Source: Syntrophaceae bacterium (GTDB taxonomy: Bacteria; Desulfobacterota; BSN033; UBA1163). From it: 40,358 nucleotides of DNA. The notes under the pieces were generated by a model. The model searched no databases. It saw only the letters and a list, made by a program, of their open reading frames with translations, and was not told where the DNA came from. Location of the stretch: the NCBI GenBank assembly GCA_013388635.1, contig JACAEX010000072.1:1-40358 (forward strand), read 5' to 3'. Numbering within the stretch: position 1 is the first letter of the stretch; every line of letters begins with the position of its first letter. The position numbers and the translations under genes were made by a program. Shown piece by piece: positions 32,421 through 40,358 of the stretch.

Positions 32421-34061
32421 ATGAAGGGGCAATTCAGAGTGACCATCGGCGGTCTTTTGGATGAGGTAGCCTCGAGGTTTCCCGATCGTGAGGCGCTGAT
32501 CGATCTCCCGAGGGCCAGGAAATATTCCTATCGAGAATTTCTGGAAATGGTGAACCGCCTGGCCAAAGGTTTCCTGAAACTGGGCTTTGAGAAGGGCGAT
32601 CACATCGCCCTTTGGGCCCCCAATCTATCGGAATGGATCATCACAGAATTTGCAATAGCAAAGATTGGAGGAGTTCTGGTCAGCGTGGATACGAGATGCA
32701 CCCTTCATCAGCTCGAATACCTGCTCAAGCAGTCGGATTCCAGAGCCCTCGTCATGGCAGGGGGATTGAAGGGACTCGAATACATTGAAATGATTGATCA
32801 GCTCGTTCCGGAGATAGGAGAGGCGGTTCCGGGTGAGTTGGATTCCGCCTCCTTCCCGGAGCTCAAAAGACTTATCCTTATATCGGATCAGCCCCATCGA
32901 GGAATGTTTCACTGGAGGGGTGTCCTGAAGGCCGGAGACAATATCTCTGATCATGTGTTAGCTGAACGACTGCGCTCCTGTCGAGAGGACGATGTCGTCA
33001 CTCTCCTTTATACCTCCGGGACAACAGGATCTCCAAAAGGAGTGATGTCCACGCACTTCGGATTGATCCATACCTCTATGGCGAGCGCTGAGAATCAGAA
33101 GTTGACCGAGAAAGACAGGCTCTGTCTCTCAGTTCCCTTATCCCATATGTTCGGCTGTGTCTGTATCACCCTCGTAGCCGTGATAAAGGGAGCGACCCTT
33201 GTCATCCCTTCAGAAGCTTTTGACCCGGGAAAGGTTCTCGATGCGATTGGAAGGGAGCGATGTACAGCCATCTATGGCTCGCCCAGCGCTTTCATGGCTA
33301 TGATGGAAGATGCCGAATATCCAAGGTCTAAGCTCAGCTCCCTTCGAACAGGGATTATGGGAGGGGCCCAGTGTCCCATGGAGGTCATGAAGAGGGTTGT
33401 GGAAGAGATGGGCGCAAGAGAGATCGTCATCGGTTACGGGCTGACCGAATCGTCCTCTTGGATTACGCAGACCCGGCCAGACGATCCTTTGGAATTGAGA
33501 GTCTCCACAGTGGGAAGACCCCTTCCAAACGTGGAGGTGAAGATGATCGACCCAGCCTCAGGCCAGGAGGTCCCTGAGAACTCCATCGGCGAAATCTGTG
33601 CAAGGGGGTTCAATATGAAAGGCTACTACAAGATGCCTGCGGCCACGGCCAGTGCAATAGATTCTGAGGGCTGGCTTCATACTGGTGACCTGGGATGTAT
33701 GGATGACAGAGGCTATATCAGGACAACAGGGAGATTAAAAGAGGTCATAAACAGGGGAGGAGTGATGATCTATCCAACGGAGATCGAGGAGGTTCTTTTC
33801 AGCCATCCCAAGATCTTGAACGCCCAGGTATTTGGGGTTCCGGACAAGGCACTGGGAGAAGAGATAGCCGCCTGGATTAAGCTGCAGGAGGGGGTGATCA
33901 TCACCGAGGAGGAGATCGCCGAGTACTGCAGAGAGAAACTTCCTGATTCCCATCTACCACGGTTCATAAAGTTCGTTAAGGAATTTCCAATGACCCCCTT
34001 GGGTAAGATTCAGAAGTTCAAAATGAGGGAGCTTATGACCAAGGAGTATAGGCTCGAATAG
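32421..34061 (+). CDS. AMP-forming acyl-CoA synthetase (fatty-acid/carboxylic-acid CoA ligase)
   Basis: An ANL-superfamily ligase of 546 residues. It shows YTSGTTGSPKGVMSTH from residue 197, IGYGLTESSSWITQT, the adenylate-binding GWLHTGDLGCMDDRGYIRTTGR block, the hinge RLKEVINRGG and the C-terminal Lys in PLGKIQKF. Medium- or long-chain fatty acids are the commonest substrates of this subgroup, but the pocket cannot be read here. I start at the ATG 32421 because AGGAGGGGGG lies at the right distance; the in-frame ATG at 32394 would put that site inside the gene. It is divergent from the CoA-transferase/GNAT gene across a 140-base gap in which I see no firm promoter. Confidence 0.92.
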   Translation: MKGQFRVTIGGLLDEVASRFPDREALIDLPRARKYSYREFLEMVNRLAKGFLKLGFEKGDHIALWAPNLSEWIITEFAIAKIGGVLVSVDTRCTLHQLEYLLKQSDSRALVMAGGLKGLEYIEMIDQLVPEIGEAVPGELDSASFPELKRLILISDQPHRGMFHWRGVLKAGDNISDHVLAERLRSCREDDVVTLLYTSGTTGSPKGVMSTHFGLIHTSMASAENQKLTEKDRLCLSVPLSHMFGCVCITLVAVIKGATLVIPSEAFDPGKVLDAIGRERCTAIYGSPSAFMAMMEDAEYPRSKLSSLRTGIMGGAQCPMEVMKRVVEEMGAREIVIGYGLTESSSWITQTRPDDPLELRVSTVGRPLPNVEVKMIDPASGQEVPENSIGEICARGFNMKGYYKMPAATASAIDSEGWLHTGDLGCMDDRGYIRTTGRLKEVINRGGVMIYPTEIEEVLFSHPKILNAQVFGVPDKALGEEIAAWIKLQEGVIITEEEIAEYCREKLPDSHLPRFIKFVKEFPMTPLGKIQKFKMRELMTKEYRLE

Positions 34062-34071
34062 CCTCTGCATA

Positions 34072-34178
34072 AATATTCTATTTAAAATTCAATTACTTAG
34101 ATCAAAAAAAGCCTGAGAATAAATTCCTCTTGACAATCTGTAAATTTTGTATTAATAGAATATTCCGTAAATATTCTA
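34072..34178. promoter_or_regulatory. Dyad operator candidate (AATATTCTA half-sites) upstream of the HTH-receiver gene
   Basis: TAGAATATT (34156-34164) and AATATTCTA (34170-34178) form a perfect 9-base inverted repeat with a 5-base spacer. A third copy, AATATTCTA, lies at 34072-34080. A TTGACA at 34130-34135 points to a promoter whose -10 or start would fall on the dyad. The segment is far more AT-rich than its surroundings. Autoregulation by the HTH protein encoded next is an inference. Confidence 0.6.
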
Positions 34179-34209
34179 ATTTTTATATTTATGGAAAAAG
34201 GAGAAAATT

Positions 34210-34782
34210 ATGGAAATCCTGACCGTATCTCAAGCGGGCAAATATTGTAATGTTTCCGCAAAGACGATTATCAACTGGATCGAGGCGGGTTATATCAAAG
34301 CGTACAAGACCGTAGGAGGACATCGAAGGATCAGGAAGGAGGATCTCGATCAATTCTTAAGGGAGAAGGGAATGCCCCTTCCAGAGGAGGCAAAGATTGC
34401 GGAGAGAAAGAAGATCCTCGTAGTGGATGATGACAGGATCATTGTGGAGACCATTGTTCAGGCCCTTGAAGAAGATGAGTTCGGTTATGAGATGATCTCT
34501 GCCTCCGACGGTTTTGAAGCTGGCCTTCAGGTCAGCCATTTCAAACCGGACCTCTTGATCCTCGATATCATGATGCCGGACATTAATGGCTACGAGGTCT
34601 GTCAGAAGATCAAGTCCAGCCCCGAGACGAAGGATATCAAGATCATCGTCCTCTCTGCGTATCTCGATGATGAAGCCTTCAAACAGATGAAAGAGTATGG
34701 CGCTGACGCATGCTTTTCAAAACCCCTGCCCTTAGAACAGTTGAAGTACGAGGTGGCCAAACTCCTCGGCCTCAAGAAATGA
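34210..34782 (+). CDS. Excisionase/MerR-type HTH domain fused to a receiver domain
   Basis: A 190-residue regulator with an unusual order: DNA-binding domain first, receiver second. Residues 1-50 match the excisionase/BldC-like winged helix (TVSQAGKYCNVSAKTIINWI and GGHRRIRKEDLDQFL). Residues 67-190 are a receiver: acidic pocket DDD at 73-75, phosphorylation Asp119 in LLILDIMMPD, Ser in VLSAY and Lys in FSKPLP. Phosphorylation would presumably alter DNA binding. No kinase is adjacent; the soluble PAS kinase earlier in the window is one candidate. The ATG follows AAAAAGGAG. metF and the HdrA fusion lie directly downstream, and a dyad lies upstream. Confidence 0.92.
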   Translation: MEILTVSQAGKYCNVSAKTIINWIEAGYIKAYKTVGGHRRIRKEDLDQFLREKGMPLPEEAKIAERKKILVVDDDRIIVETIVQALEEDEFGYEMISASDGFEAGLQVSHFKPDLLILDIMMPDINGYEVCQKIKSSPETKDIKIIVLSAYLDDEAFKQMKEYGADACFSKPLPLEQLKYEVAKLLGLKK

Positions 34783-34831
34783 GGAGCTTGGGATCGAACA
34801 TACCCGATCCCGCGATTGGAGGTAGATGACC

Positions 34832-35704
34832 ATGAGTTTAGAGGAGAGTCTGAAGAAGAAGAGATTCATCGTGACCTCAGAGGTTCAGCCTCCGATTGGC
34901 ACCGGTGTCCAGGAGCTGATCCGAAACGTGGAACGGATTCGCGGAAGGATTGATGCCCTGACCGTTCCTGAGCTGAAGATCGAGGGACTGGTGACAGACA
35001 CCATGGGTACCTGCCGGGCCCTGCGGGAGCAGAAATTTGAACCGATTCTACAGACGACATGCCGTGAGAAGAGCCGGGTCGACATCCAGGAACATCTCCT
35101 TCGTGCCTCCGAGTCAGGGATTGAGAACATCCTCGCCTTTACAGAAGATTACCGCATTACAGGAGACAGCCTTCAGGAAATCATGTTCTTCCATGTCGAT
35201 TCAGGAAAACTCTTCTCCGTGGTGGAGAGCCTGAAGGAGGGGCATGACATTTCAGGCAAGGAGATTTCCTTCAAGCCGAGGTTCTGCGTGGGCTCAGGGG
35301 TCGACTCGAGCTGGGGGAAGAGAGTACCTGATCTTGAGATGAGGGAGATGGAGGAACTGGCCGGTTTGGGGACTCAGTATTTTCTCACCACGCCGGTTTT
35401 CGATCTCGATTCCTTCAACCAGTTTATGGCAAAGGTTGGTCCGATTCGAATTCCTGTGATTGCGGAGGTGATCCTGGTCAGGTCGGCGGAGATGGGACTC
35501 TTCCTGAACAAACATGTCAAGCCAAATCTGGTGCCGAACCATATCATCGAAAAGCTGGCCAAGGCCCCGGATAAGGAGAAGGCGAGCATCGAGATCATCC
35601 GCGATCTTGTCAAGGGATTGAAAGACCTCTGCCAGGGGGTTCATTTCATCCCCATCGGGGCCGAGGATCGGATTTCGAAATACCTCGACGCATTAAAGCT
35701 TTAA
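34832..35704 (+). CDS. metF: Methylenetetrahydrofolate reductase (MetF family)
   Basis: Reduces 5,10-methylene-THF to 5-methyl-THF, or the reverse in acetate oxidisers. The 290-residue TIM barrel shows FIVTSEVQPPIGTG with the catalytic-type Glu on strand one, LTVPELKIEGLVTDTMGTCR, LQTTCREKSRVDIQEHLL and NILAFTEDYRITGD. FKPRFCVGSGVDSSWGKRVP and LGTQYFLTTPVFDLDSFNQF follow. I choose ATG 34832, which has GGAGGT at eight bases; ATG 34826 is too close to it. The next gene, an HdrA-type electron-transfer fusion, starts 149 bases after metF. That pairing resembles MetF systems that use Hdr-like modules as electron partners. Confidence 0.92.
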   Translation: MSLEESLKKKRFIVTSEVQPPIGTGVQELIRNVERIRGRIDALTVPELKIEGLVTDTMGTCRALREQKFEPILQTTCREKSRVDIQEHLLRASESGIENILAFTEDYRITGDSLQEIMFFHVDSGKLFSVVESLKEGHDISGKEISFKPRFCVGSGVDSSWGKRVPDLEMREMEELAGLGTQYFLTTPVFDLDSFNQFMAKVGPIRIPVIAEVILVRSAEMGLFLNKHVKPNLVPNHIIEKLAKAPDKEKASIEIIRDLVKGLKDLCQGVHFIPIGAEDRISKYLDALKL

Positions 35705-35807
35705 ATCCGAAGCACGAAATCCGAAATTCGAAACAGATTCGAATGGCCAAAATGTTACAATTAGTAAATGAATGTAAGTTTTGAAAAATTGGGTTTGTTT
35801 CGGATTT
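35703..35807. repeat. AAATCCGAAA inverted/direct repeats between metF and the HdrA fusion
   Basis: AAATCCGAA occurs at 35703-35711 and 35717-35725, followed by ATTCGAA words at about 35726-35744. TTTCGGATTT at 35798-35807 is the perfect inverse of AAATCCGAAA at 35717-35726. The repeat begins inside the metF stop codon. Confidence 0.7.
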
Positions 35808-35853
35808 ATAAATATTACAGGTTCATCAAAAAGCAGTAGGCGATAGGGACAAC

Positions 35854-38800
35854 ATGGTTGAAAAGATCGGTGCCGCATTAGTGGTGGGGGGAGGGATCGC
35901 CGGGGTTCAAGCCGCTCTTGACTTAGCCAATTCGGGAATCAAAGTCTATCTCTTAGAGCGCTCCCCGGCGATCGGTGGTAAGATGGCCCAACTGGATAAG
36001 ACCTTTCCCACGAATGACTGTGCCATGTGTATTGTTTCTCCCAAATTAGTGGAGGCTGGACGACATCTCAATATCGAGATCATTACCAATGCAGAGTTGG
36101 TTGCTCTTGAAGGAGAGGCTGGACATTTCAAGGCAACAGTTAGAAGACACCCGCGCTATGTGGACGTGAACAAATGTACCAGTTGTAATGACTGCACAGA
36201 GGTATGCCCCATCATCTTACCCAATGAATTTAATGAAGGGCTTGATCAGAGAAAAGCCATTTACAGGCCCTACCCTCAGGCCATTCCCAACACCTTTCTG
36301 GTCACGAAGCGGGGGACCAGCCCCTGCAAACACACCTGCCCGGCTGAGACCAGCGCCCAGGGCTACGTCGCCCTGATCCAGGCCGGTCGATACAAAGAGG
36401 CGCTCGATGTGATCAAAGAGTATAACCCCTTTCCAGCCACTGTCGGTCGGGTCTGCAGCCACCCGTGTGAGGAGAAGTGCAGTCGGGGAAAGCTCGATCA
36501 GCCGGTGGCGATCTGTGCGCTGAAGCGGTTTGCAGCGGATTGGGTCTACGAGCATAGAGATGAGTTTGGGAAGCAAGAAGAGACGGTTCACGATTCCCGG
36601 TTCACGACTCACAAGAATGAAGAGCAGCCCAGAGCAAAGGTGGCGATCGTCGGCGCAGGTCCGGCAGGGCTGAGCTGTGCCCACCAACTATCCCGAATGG
36701 GGTATCAGGTCACGATCTTTGAAGCCCTTCCCGTGGCAGGAGGGATGATGAGGGTGGGGATTCCATCCTATCGTCTTCCAAGGGACGTGCTTCAGCGGGA
36801 GATCGACGAGATCATCCATCATCCCAATGTGGAATTGAAATTGAATACCCCCGTCCGAAACATCAACAGCCTCTTTGATGCAGGTTACTCCGCGGTCTTT
36901 TTGGCAATGGGGGCGCATGAACCGCAGAAATTGGGGATTCCAGGTGAAGAGGCCTTAGGGGTTCACCATGGCGTTCCTTTTCTTCAGGGCGTCAGCCTGG
37001 CCGAAAGACATGGGATCATGGAGGGACTCGAAGATCGATTCATCATCGCCTTTGGAATTCCAATCGCGCCCAGGGTGGGAGAAAAAACGATCGTGATCGG
37101 CGGTGGGAATGTGGCGATCGATGCTGCGCGAACAGCCCTGAGATTGGGCGCAAAGGAGGTGAGCATTCTCTATCGGCGATCCCGGGATGAGATGCCTGCC
37201 AATTCGTGGGAGATCGAAGCAGCAGAGAAAGAAGGCATAGATCTTCGGTTCCTCACTGCGCCGATCGAGGTGGTGACAGAGGGAGGTCATGTAAAGGGTG
37301 TTAAATGCGTAAAAATGGAGCTGGGAGAGCCGGATGCCTCTGGTCGAAGAAGACCCATACCTATTGCGGGTTCTGAGTACGTCATCCCTGCTGACACCAT
37401 GATTGCCGCGGTAGCCCAGGCTCCTGAGATCTCCTTCCTCGATGAGACCCATGGCCTCGAGGTCACACCCAAAGGAACATTTGCTGTCGATCCACACACC
37501 TTAGCTACCAATCGGCCGGGTGTCTTTGCAGGAGGAGACGTGGCCAGAGGCCCATGGATCCTGATCCAGGCGATTGCGGATGGCAGAAGGGGTGCTCTTT
37601 CGATCGACCGTTATTTAAGAGGGGTGCCCCTTCTTACCCCAAGAGAACAGATCCCTCTTCCTGTGGTCGACCTTTCGAAAGAGGAGATCGACCAGATGGT
37701 GGAAGAAGGAAGAGTGAATTTAGCCCCCAGGGCAGAAATTCCAGAACTTCCGGAGCAGGAGAGGGTCAAAGATTTTAGAGAAGTGGAGCAGGCCCTCACA
37801 GAGGAGCAGGCGAGGCAGGAGGCAGCGCGCTGTCTTGGCTGTGGCATCTGTTCGGAGTGCCATCTCTGCGTCCAGGCTTGTAAGCGGGAGGCGATCGATC
37901 ATCAGCAGGCCGATGTCGTCGAAGAATTAGAAGTGGGATCCGTCATCCTCTCCCCTGGCTACGCCCTTTATAAACCCGAACTCTCGGCCGAGCTCGGCTA
38001 CGGCCGTTATGCCAATGTGGTGACGAGCATGGAATTTGAGAGGATGCTCAGCGCCTCAGGTCCATGGGGAGGCCATGTCACAAGACGATCAGACCATCAG
38101 GAGCCGAAGAAGATCGCCTTTCTTCAGTGTGTGGGATCGAGGGAGAAGGGGCGCGACTATTGCAGTTCGGTCTGCTGCATGTATGCGACCAAAGAGGCAA
38201 TGCTGGCAATGGAGCATATCCCGGGAGTGGCATGCAAGATCTTCCAGATGGATATGCGAGCCTTTGGAAAGGGTTTTGATGCCTATTACGAAAGGGGGAA
38301 GGAGAAGGGGATCCAATACATCCCCTGTCGCCTCTCTTGTCTGGAGGAGGATCCCGAGACAAAGGACATCCTGATTCGATACGAGAGCTCGGAGGGAGGA
38401 CATTTGATTAAGGAGGAGCGATTCGATCTGGTGATCTTAAGCATCGGCATGTCTCCCCTCCCCAATATCGAGGAGCTGGCAAGGGCCTCGGGTATCGAAC
38501 TCGATCCCCATCGTTTCTGCCTCACTCAAGACTTTCATCCGGTCGAGACCAGCAGGCCGGGCGTCTTCACCTGCGGTGCCTTTACAGAACCGAAGGATAT
38601 TCCGGATAGTGTGATCCAGGCGAGCGGTGCAGCGGCAAAGGCCCTTGGTATCCTCGGAGAGGTCAGAGGAACACTGATCCGAAAGAAGGAGTACCCAGCG
38701 GAGAGAGAGGTTTCTCCGGATGAGGAGCCCCGCATCGGTGCCTTTATCTGCAGCTGCGGAACGAACATCGCCGGGGTCGTGGATGTCAAAGAGGTGGTCG

Positions 38801-40358
38801 AATATGCGAAGACACTCTCAGGGGTGGTTCATGCCGAGAACACCATCTATACCTGTTCTGCCGACTCCTTGAAATTGATTCAGGAGAGGGTCCGGGAGCT
38901 CAACCTCAATCGCGTGGTGGTTGCCTCCTGTACGCCGAGGACCCATGAACCCCTCTTTCGCGATACGATTCGCGAGGTCGGGCTCAATCCTTACCTCTTT
39001 GAGATGGCCAACATCAGGGATCAGTGCTCATGGGTCCACATGGGTCAGAAGAAGGAGGCCACAGAGAAGGCAAAGCATCTCGTCCGCATGGCGATTGCGT
39101 GCTCAAAGAATTTAGAGCCCCTCCAGCAGGTCGCACGAAGCCTCGTCCACAGATGCCTCATTGTCGGAGGTGGCTTGGCCGGGATGGTGGCAGCCCTGAG
39201 CATGGCAGACCAGGGCTACCCTGTTTACCTCGTAGAAAGGGAGACGGAGTTAGGCGGGAGGTTGAGACAGATCTATTTCAGCGGAGATGGTGGCGATCCC
39301 CAGGCCTATTTGAGAGAGCTGGTTCATAGGGTTGAGAGCCATCCCAGGATCGAGATTCTGAAAGGCTATCGGGTGACTGAACACGAAGGGGCAGTCGGAA
39401 ATTTCAAGACCAAGGTGACCAGTGGTTCCATCGAGAGGGTCCTGGATCATGGGGCAACGATCATTGCAACAGGTGGAAGAGAGTATCGGGGTAAGGCCTA
39501 TCTTTTAGGCCAGGATTCGAGAGTGATCACTCAGGAGGATCTGGAGAAGAGGATCTTCTCATCCGATCCTTCTCTCTCGGCTCTAAAATCGATTGTGATG
39601 ATCCAGTGTGTGGGTCCATGGGATGAGGACCCGTCCAGGCCCTTCTACTGCAGCCGAATCTGTTGTAGCGTAGCGGTCAAAAATGCAATCAAGATAAAAG
39701 AAGTTCATCCCGGGGTTTCGGTTACCATTCTCTATAAGGATATGAGAACCTATGGATTTAAAGAGGCCTTCTATACAAAGGCCAGAGAGAAAGGTGTTCT
39801 CTTTGTCCGATTTGATGAAAAGAGAAAACCTCTGGTCTCTCTCTCCGAGGGTCAGCTCTCCGTTGAGTTGGAGGATCCGATGCTCCACGTTCCTCTGACC
39901 TTTCATCCAGATCTCCTGGTTCTTTCCGAGGCTGTGGTTCCAAGCGAGGGAAGCAAGGAGTTGGCCAATCTCTTCAAATTCCCTCTCACCTTAGAAGGCT
40001 TCTTCTTAGAAGCCCATGTCAAGTTGCGGCCGGTCGACTTTGCCACGGATGGCCTCTATCTCTGCGGCATGGCGCATTATCCAAAATCGATCAATGAGAC
40101 GATTGCCCAGGCAGAGGCTGCCTCAGCCAGGGCCTCGACGATCCTCTCTCAAGAGGTGCTCCAGGTCGGTGGGGTGGTGGCGGTGGTGGAGGGTGAGCGG
40201 TGTGCGGCGTGTTTGACCTGTGTGAGGGTTTGTCCTTATAGTGTGCCAGTGATCAATGCGAAGGGCGAGGCGGAGATCGATCTGGCCAAGTGCAAGGGTT
40301 GTGGCAGTTGTGTGGCGGAGTGTCCGGCCAGGGCGATTGAGCTGATGCACTTTCGGGA
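35854..40358 (+). CDS. hdrA: HdrA-GltD-HdrA giant fusion flavo-iron-sulfur oxidoreductase (3' end beyond window)
   Basis: I read one uninterrupted frame from ATG 35854 to the window edge, at least 1501 codons. Order of parts: an HdrA-type start with FAD fold VVGGGIAGVQAA (10-21), TNDCAMC (53-59) and CTSCNDCTEVCP (108-119). Next is an inserted GltD-like module (about 150-645) with Cys158/162/201/205/209, FAD loop VGAGPAGL (266-273), NAD(P) loop IGGGNVAIDAA (415-425) and GVFAGGDV. A Cys cluster follows (CLGCGICSECHLCVQAC, 660-676), then the rest of HdrA with Cys759 and CSSVCC (770-775). A second HdrA-like module begins near 960 (CSCGTNIAG) with Cys1026, Cys1058, FAD loop VGGGLAGM, Cys1252 and CSRICC (1266-1271). 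The end is a ferredoxin domain (CAACLTCVRVCP, CKGCGSCVAECP; 1450-1491). It likely links NAD(P)H, ferredoxin and another couple, perhaps by flavin bifurcation. Location is cytoplasmic. Confidence 0.92.
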   Translation, partial: MVEKIGAALVVGGGIAGVQAALDLANSGIKVYLLERSPAIGGKMAQLDKTFPTNDCAMCIVSPKLVEAGRHLNIEIITNAELVALEGEAGHFKATVRRHPRYVDVNKCTSCNDCTEVCPIILPNEFNEGLDQRKAIYRPYPQAIPNTFLVTKRGTSPCKHTCPAETSAQGYVALIQAGRYKEALDVIKEYNPFPATVGRVCSHPCEEKCSRGKLDQPVAICALKRFAADWVYEHRDEFGKQEETVHDSRFTTHKNEEQPRAKVAIVGAGPAGLSCAHQLSRMGYQVTIFEALPVAGGMMRVGIPSYRLPRDVLQREIDEIIHHPNVELKLNTPVRNINSLFDAGYSAVFLAMGAHEPQKLGIPGEEALGVHHGVPFLQGVSLAERHGIMEGLEDRFIIAFGIPIAPRVGEKTIVIGGGNVAIDAARTALRLGAKEVSILYRRSRDEMPANSWEIEAAEKEGIDLRFLTAPIEVVTEGGHVKGVKCVKMELGEPDASGRRRPIPIAGSEYVIPADTMIAAVAQAPEISFLDETHGLEVTPKGTFAVDPHTLATNRPGVFAGGDVARGPWILIQAIADGRRGALSIDRYLRGVPLLTPREQIPLPVVDLSKEEIDQMVEEGRVNLAPRAEIPELPEQERVKDFREVEQALTEEQARQEAARCLGCGICSECHLCVQACKREAIDHQQADVVEELEVGSVILSPGYALYKPELSAELGYGRYANVVTSMEFERMLSASGPWGGHVTRRSDHQEPKKIAFLQCVGSREKGRDYCSSVCCMYATKEAMLAMEHIPGVACKIFQMDMRAFGKGFDAYYERGKEKGIQYIPCRLSCLEEDPETKDILIRYESSEGGHLIKEERFDLVILSIGMSPLPNIEELARASGIELDPHRFCLTQDFHPVETSRPGVFTCGAFTEPKDIPDSVIQASGAAAKALGILGEVRGTLIRKKEYPAEREVSPDEEPRIGAFICSCGTNIAGVVDVKEVVEYAKTLSGVVHAENTIYTCSADSLKLIQERVRELNLNRVVVASCTPRTHEPLFRDTIREVGLNPYLFEMANIRDQCSWVHMGQKKEATEKAKHLVRMAIACSKNLEPLQQVARSLVHRCLIVGGGLAGMVAALSMADQGYPVYLVERETELGGRLRQIYFSGDGGDPQAYLRELVHRVESHPRIEILKGYRVTEHEGAVGNFKTKVTSGSIERVLDHGATIIATGGREYRGKAYLLGQDSRVITQEDLEKRIFSSDPSLSALKSIVMIQCVGPWDEDPSRPFYCSRICCSVAVKNAIKIKEVHPGVSVTILYKDMRTYGFKEAFYTKAREKGVLFVRFDEKRKPLVSLSEGQLSVELEDPMLHVPLTFHPDLLVLSEAVVPSEGSKELANLFKFPLTLEGFFLEAHVKLRPVDFATDGLYLCGMAHYPKSINETIAQAEAASARASTILSQEVLQVGGVVAVVEGERCAACLTCVRVCPYSVPVINAKGEAEIDLAKCKGCGSCVAECPARAIELMHFR
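36585..36607 (+). repeat. In-frame GGTTCACGA direct repeat inside the HdrA fusion gene
   Basis: GGTTCACGA occurs at 36585-36593 and 36599-36607, a period of 14 bases. It encodes part of a low-complexity linker (TVHDSRFTTHKN) between the Cys-rich start of the GltD module and its FAD fold. It resembles in style the word repeats seen in intergenic gaps. Confidence 0.6.

Noticed and set aside
35854-40358. Frameshift or several separate genes in the HdrA region
   Set aside because: Reading every codon showed a single uninterrupted frame with motifs in order up to the window edge.

Overview
The window is a dense, ordinary-looking bacterial chromosome segment of moderate GC. No rRNA, tRNA, CRISPR array, prophage or complete insertion sequence was seen. 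The gene content suggests an anaerobic member of the Desulfobacterota (former Deltaproteobacteria), either syntrophic or sulfate-reducing. The grounds are a ferredoxin-dependent 2-oxoacid oxidoreductase (KorDABC), a giant HdrA-type flavo-iron-sulfur protein beside a methylene-THF reductase, several acyl-CoA-forming enzymes, and an aconitase/isocitrate dehydrogenase set. The phylum assignment is inferred from content and style, not from a marker gene.

Layout. (1) 1-6.5 kb, minus strand: a four-helix-bundle (23S rRNA IVP-type) gene flanked by short repeats, then a branched-chain amino-acid type ABC transporter (livG, an enlarged livM, livH, livK) and a TIM-barrel isomerase-like gene. livF is not in the window. 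(2) 6.5-8.6 kb, plus strand: tatB-like, tatC, radC. (3) 8.6-22.2 kb, plus strand: a metabolic block with a tripartite tricarboxylate transporter (TctC, hairpin, TctB, TctA), a PrpF-family isomerase, a soluble fumarate-reductase-like flavoprotein with its Fe-S partner, aconitase, NADP isocitrate dehydrogenase and KorDABC. Read in order this could be a route from an imported tricarboxylate to succinyl-CoA, yielding NADPH and reduced ferredoxin. (4) 22.2-27.2 kb: a PlsC-type acyltransferase, a tiny basic protein, a deoxynucleoside kinase and proC (both minus), and a soluble multi-PAS histidine kinase. (5) 27.2-34.1 kb: acetyl-CoA synthetase, an unrecognised protein, a CoA-transferase/GNAT fusion (minus) and a second AMP-forming acyl-CoA ligase. 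(6) 34.1 kb to the end: an HTH-receiver fusion regulator with a dyad operator candidate, metF, and an HdrA-GltD-HdrA fusion of at least 1501 codons that runs off the right edge.

How the genes may work together: isocitrate dehydrogenase supplies NADPH, Kor supplies reduced ferredoxin, and the HdrA fusion carries both an NAD(P)H-type GltD module and many Fe-S sites next to metF. It is a plausible hub linking NAD(P)H, ferredoxin and the methyl branch of the Wood-Ljungdahl pathway. Acs, the CoA-transferase/GNAT fusion and the acyl-CoA ligase handle acetate and other acids.

No gene-free stretch exceeds 300 bases; the longest are 27233-27503 and 18795-19051. A striking non-coding trait is that many gaps contain nested inverted or direct repeats built from a word private to that gap. 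One similar repeat lies inside the HdrA fusion gene.
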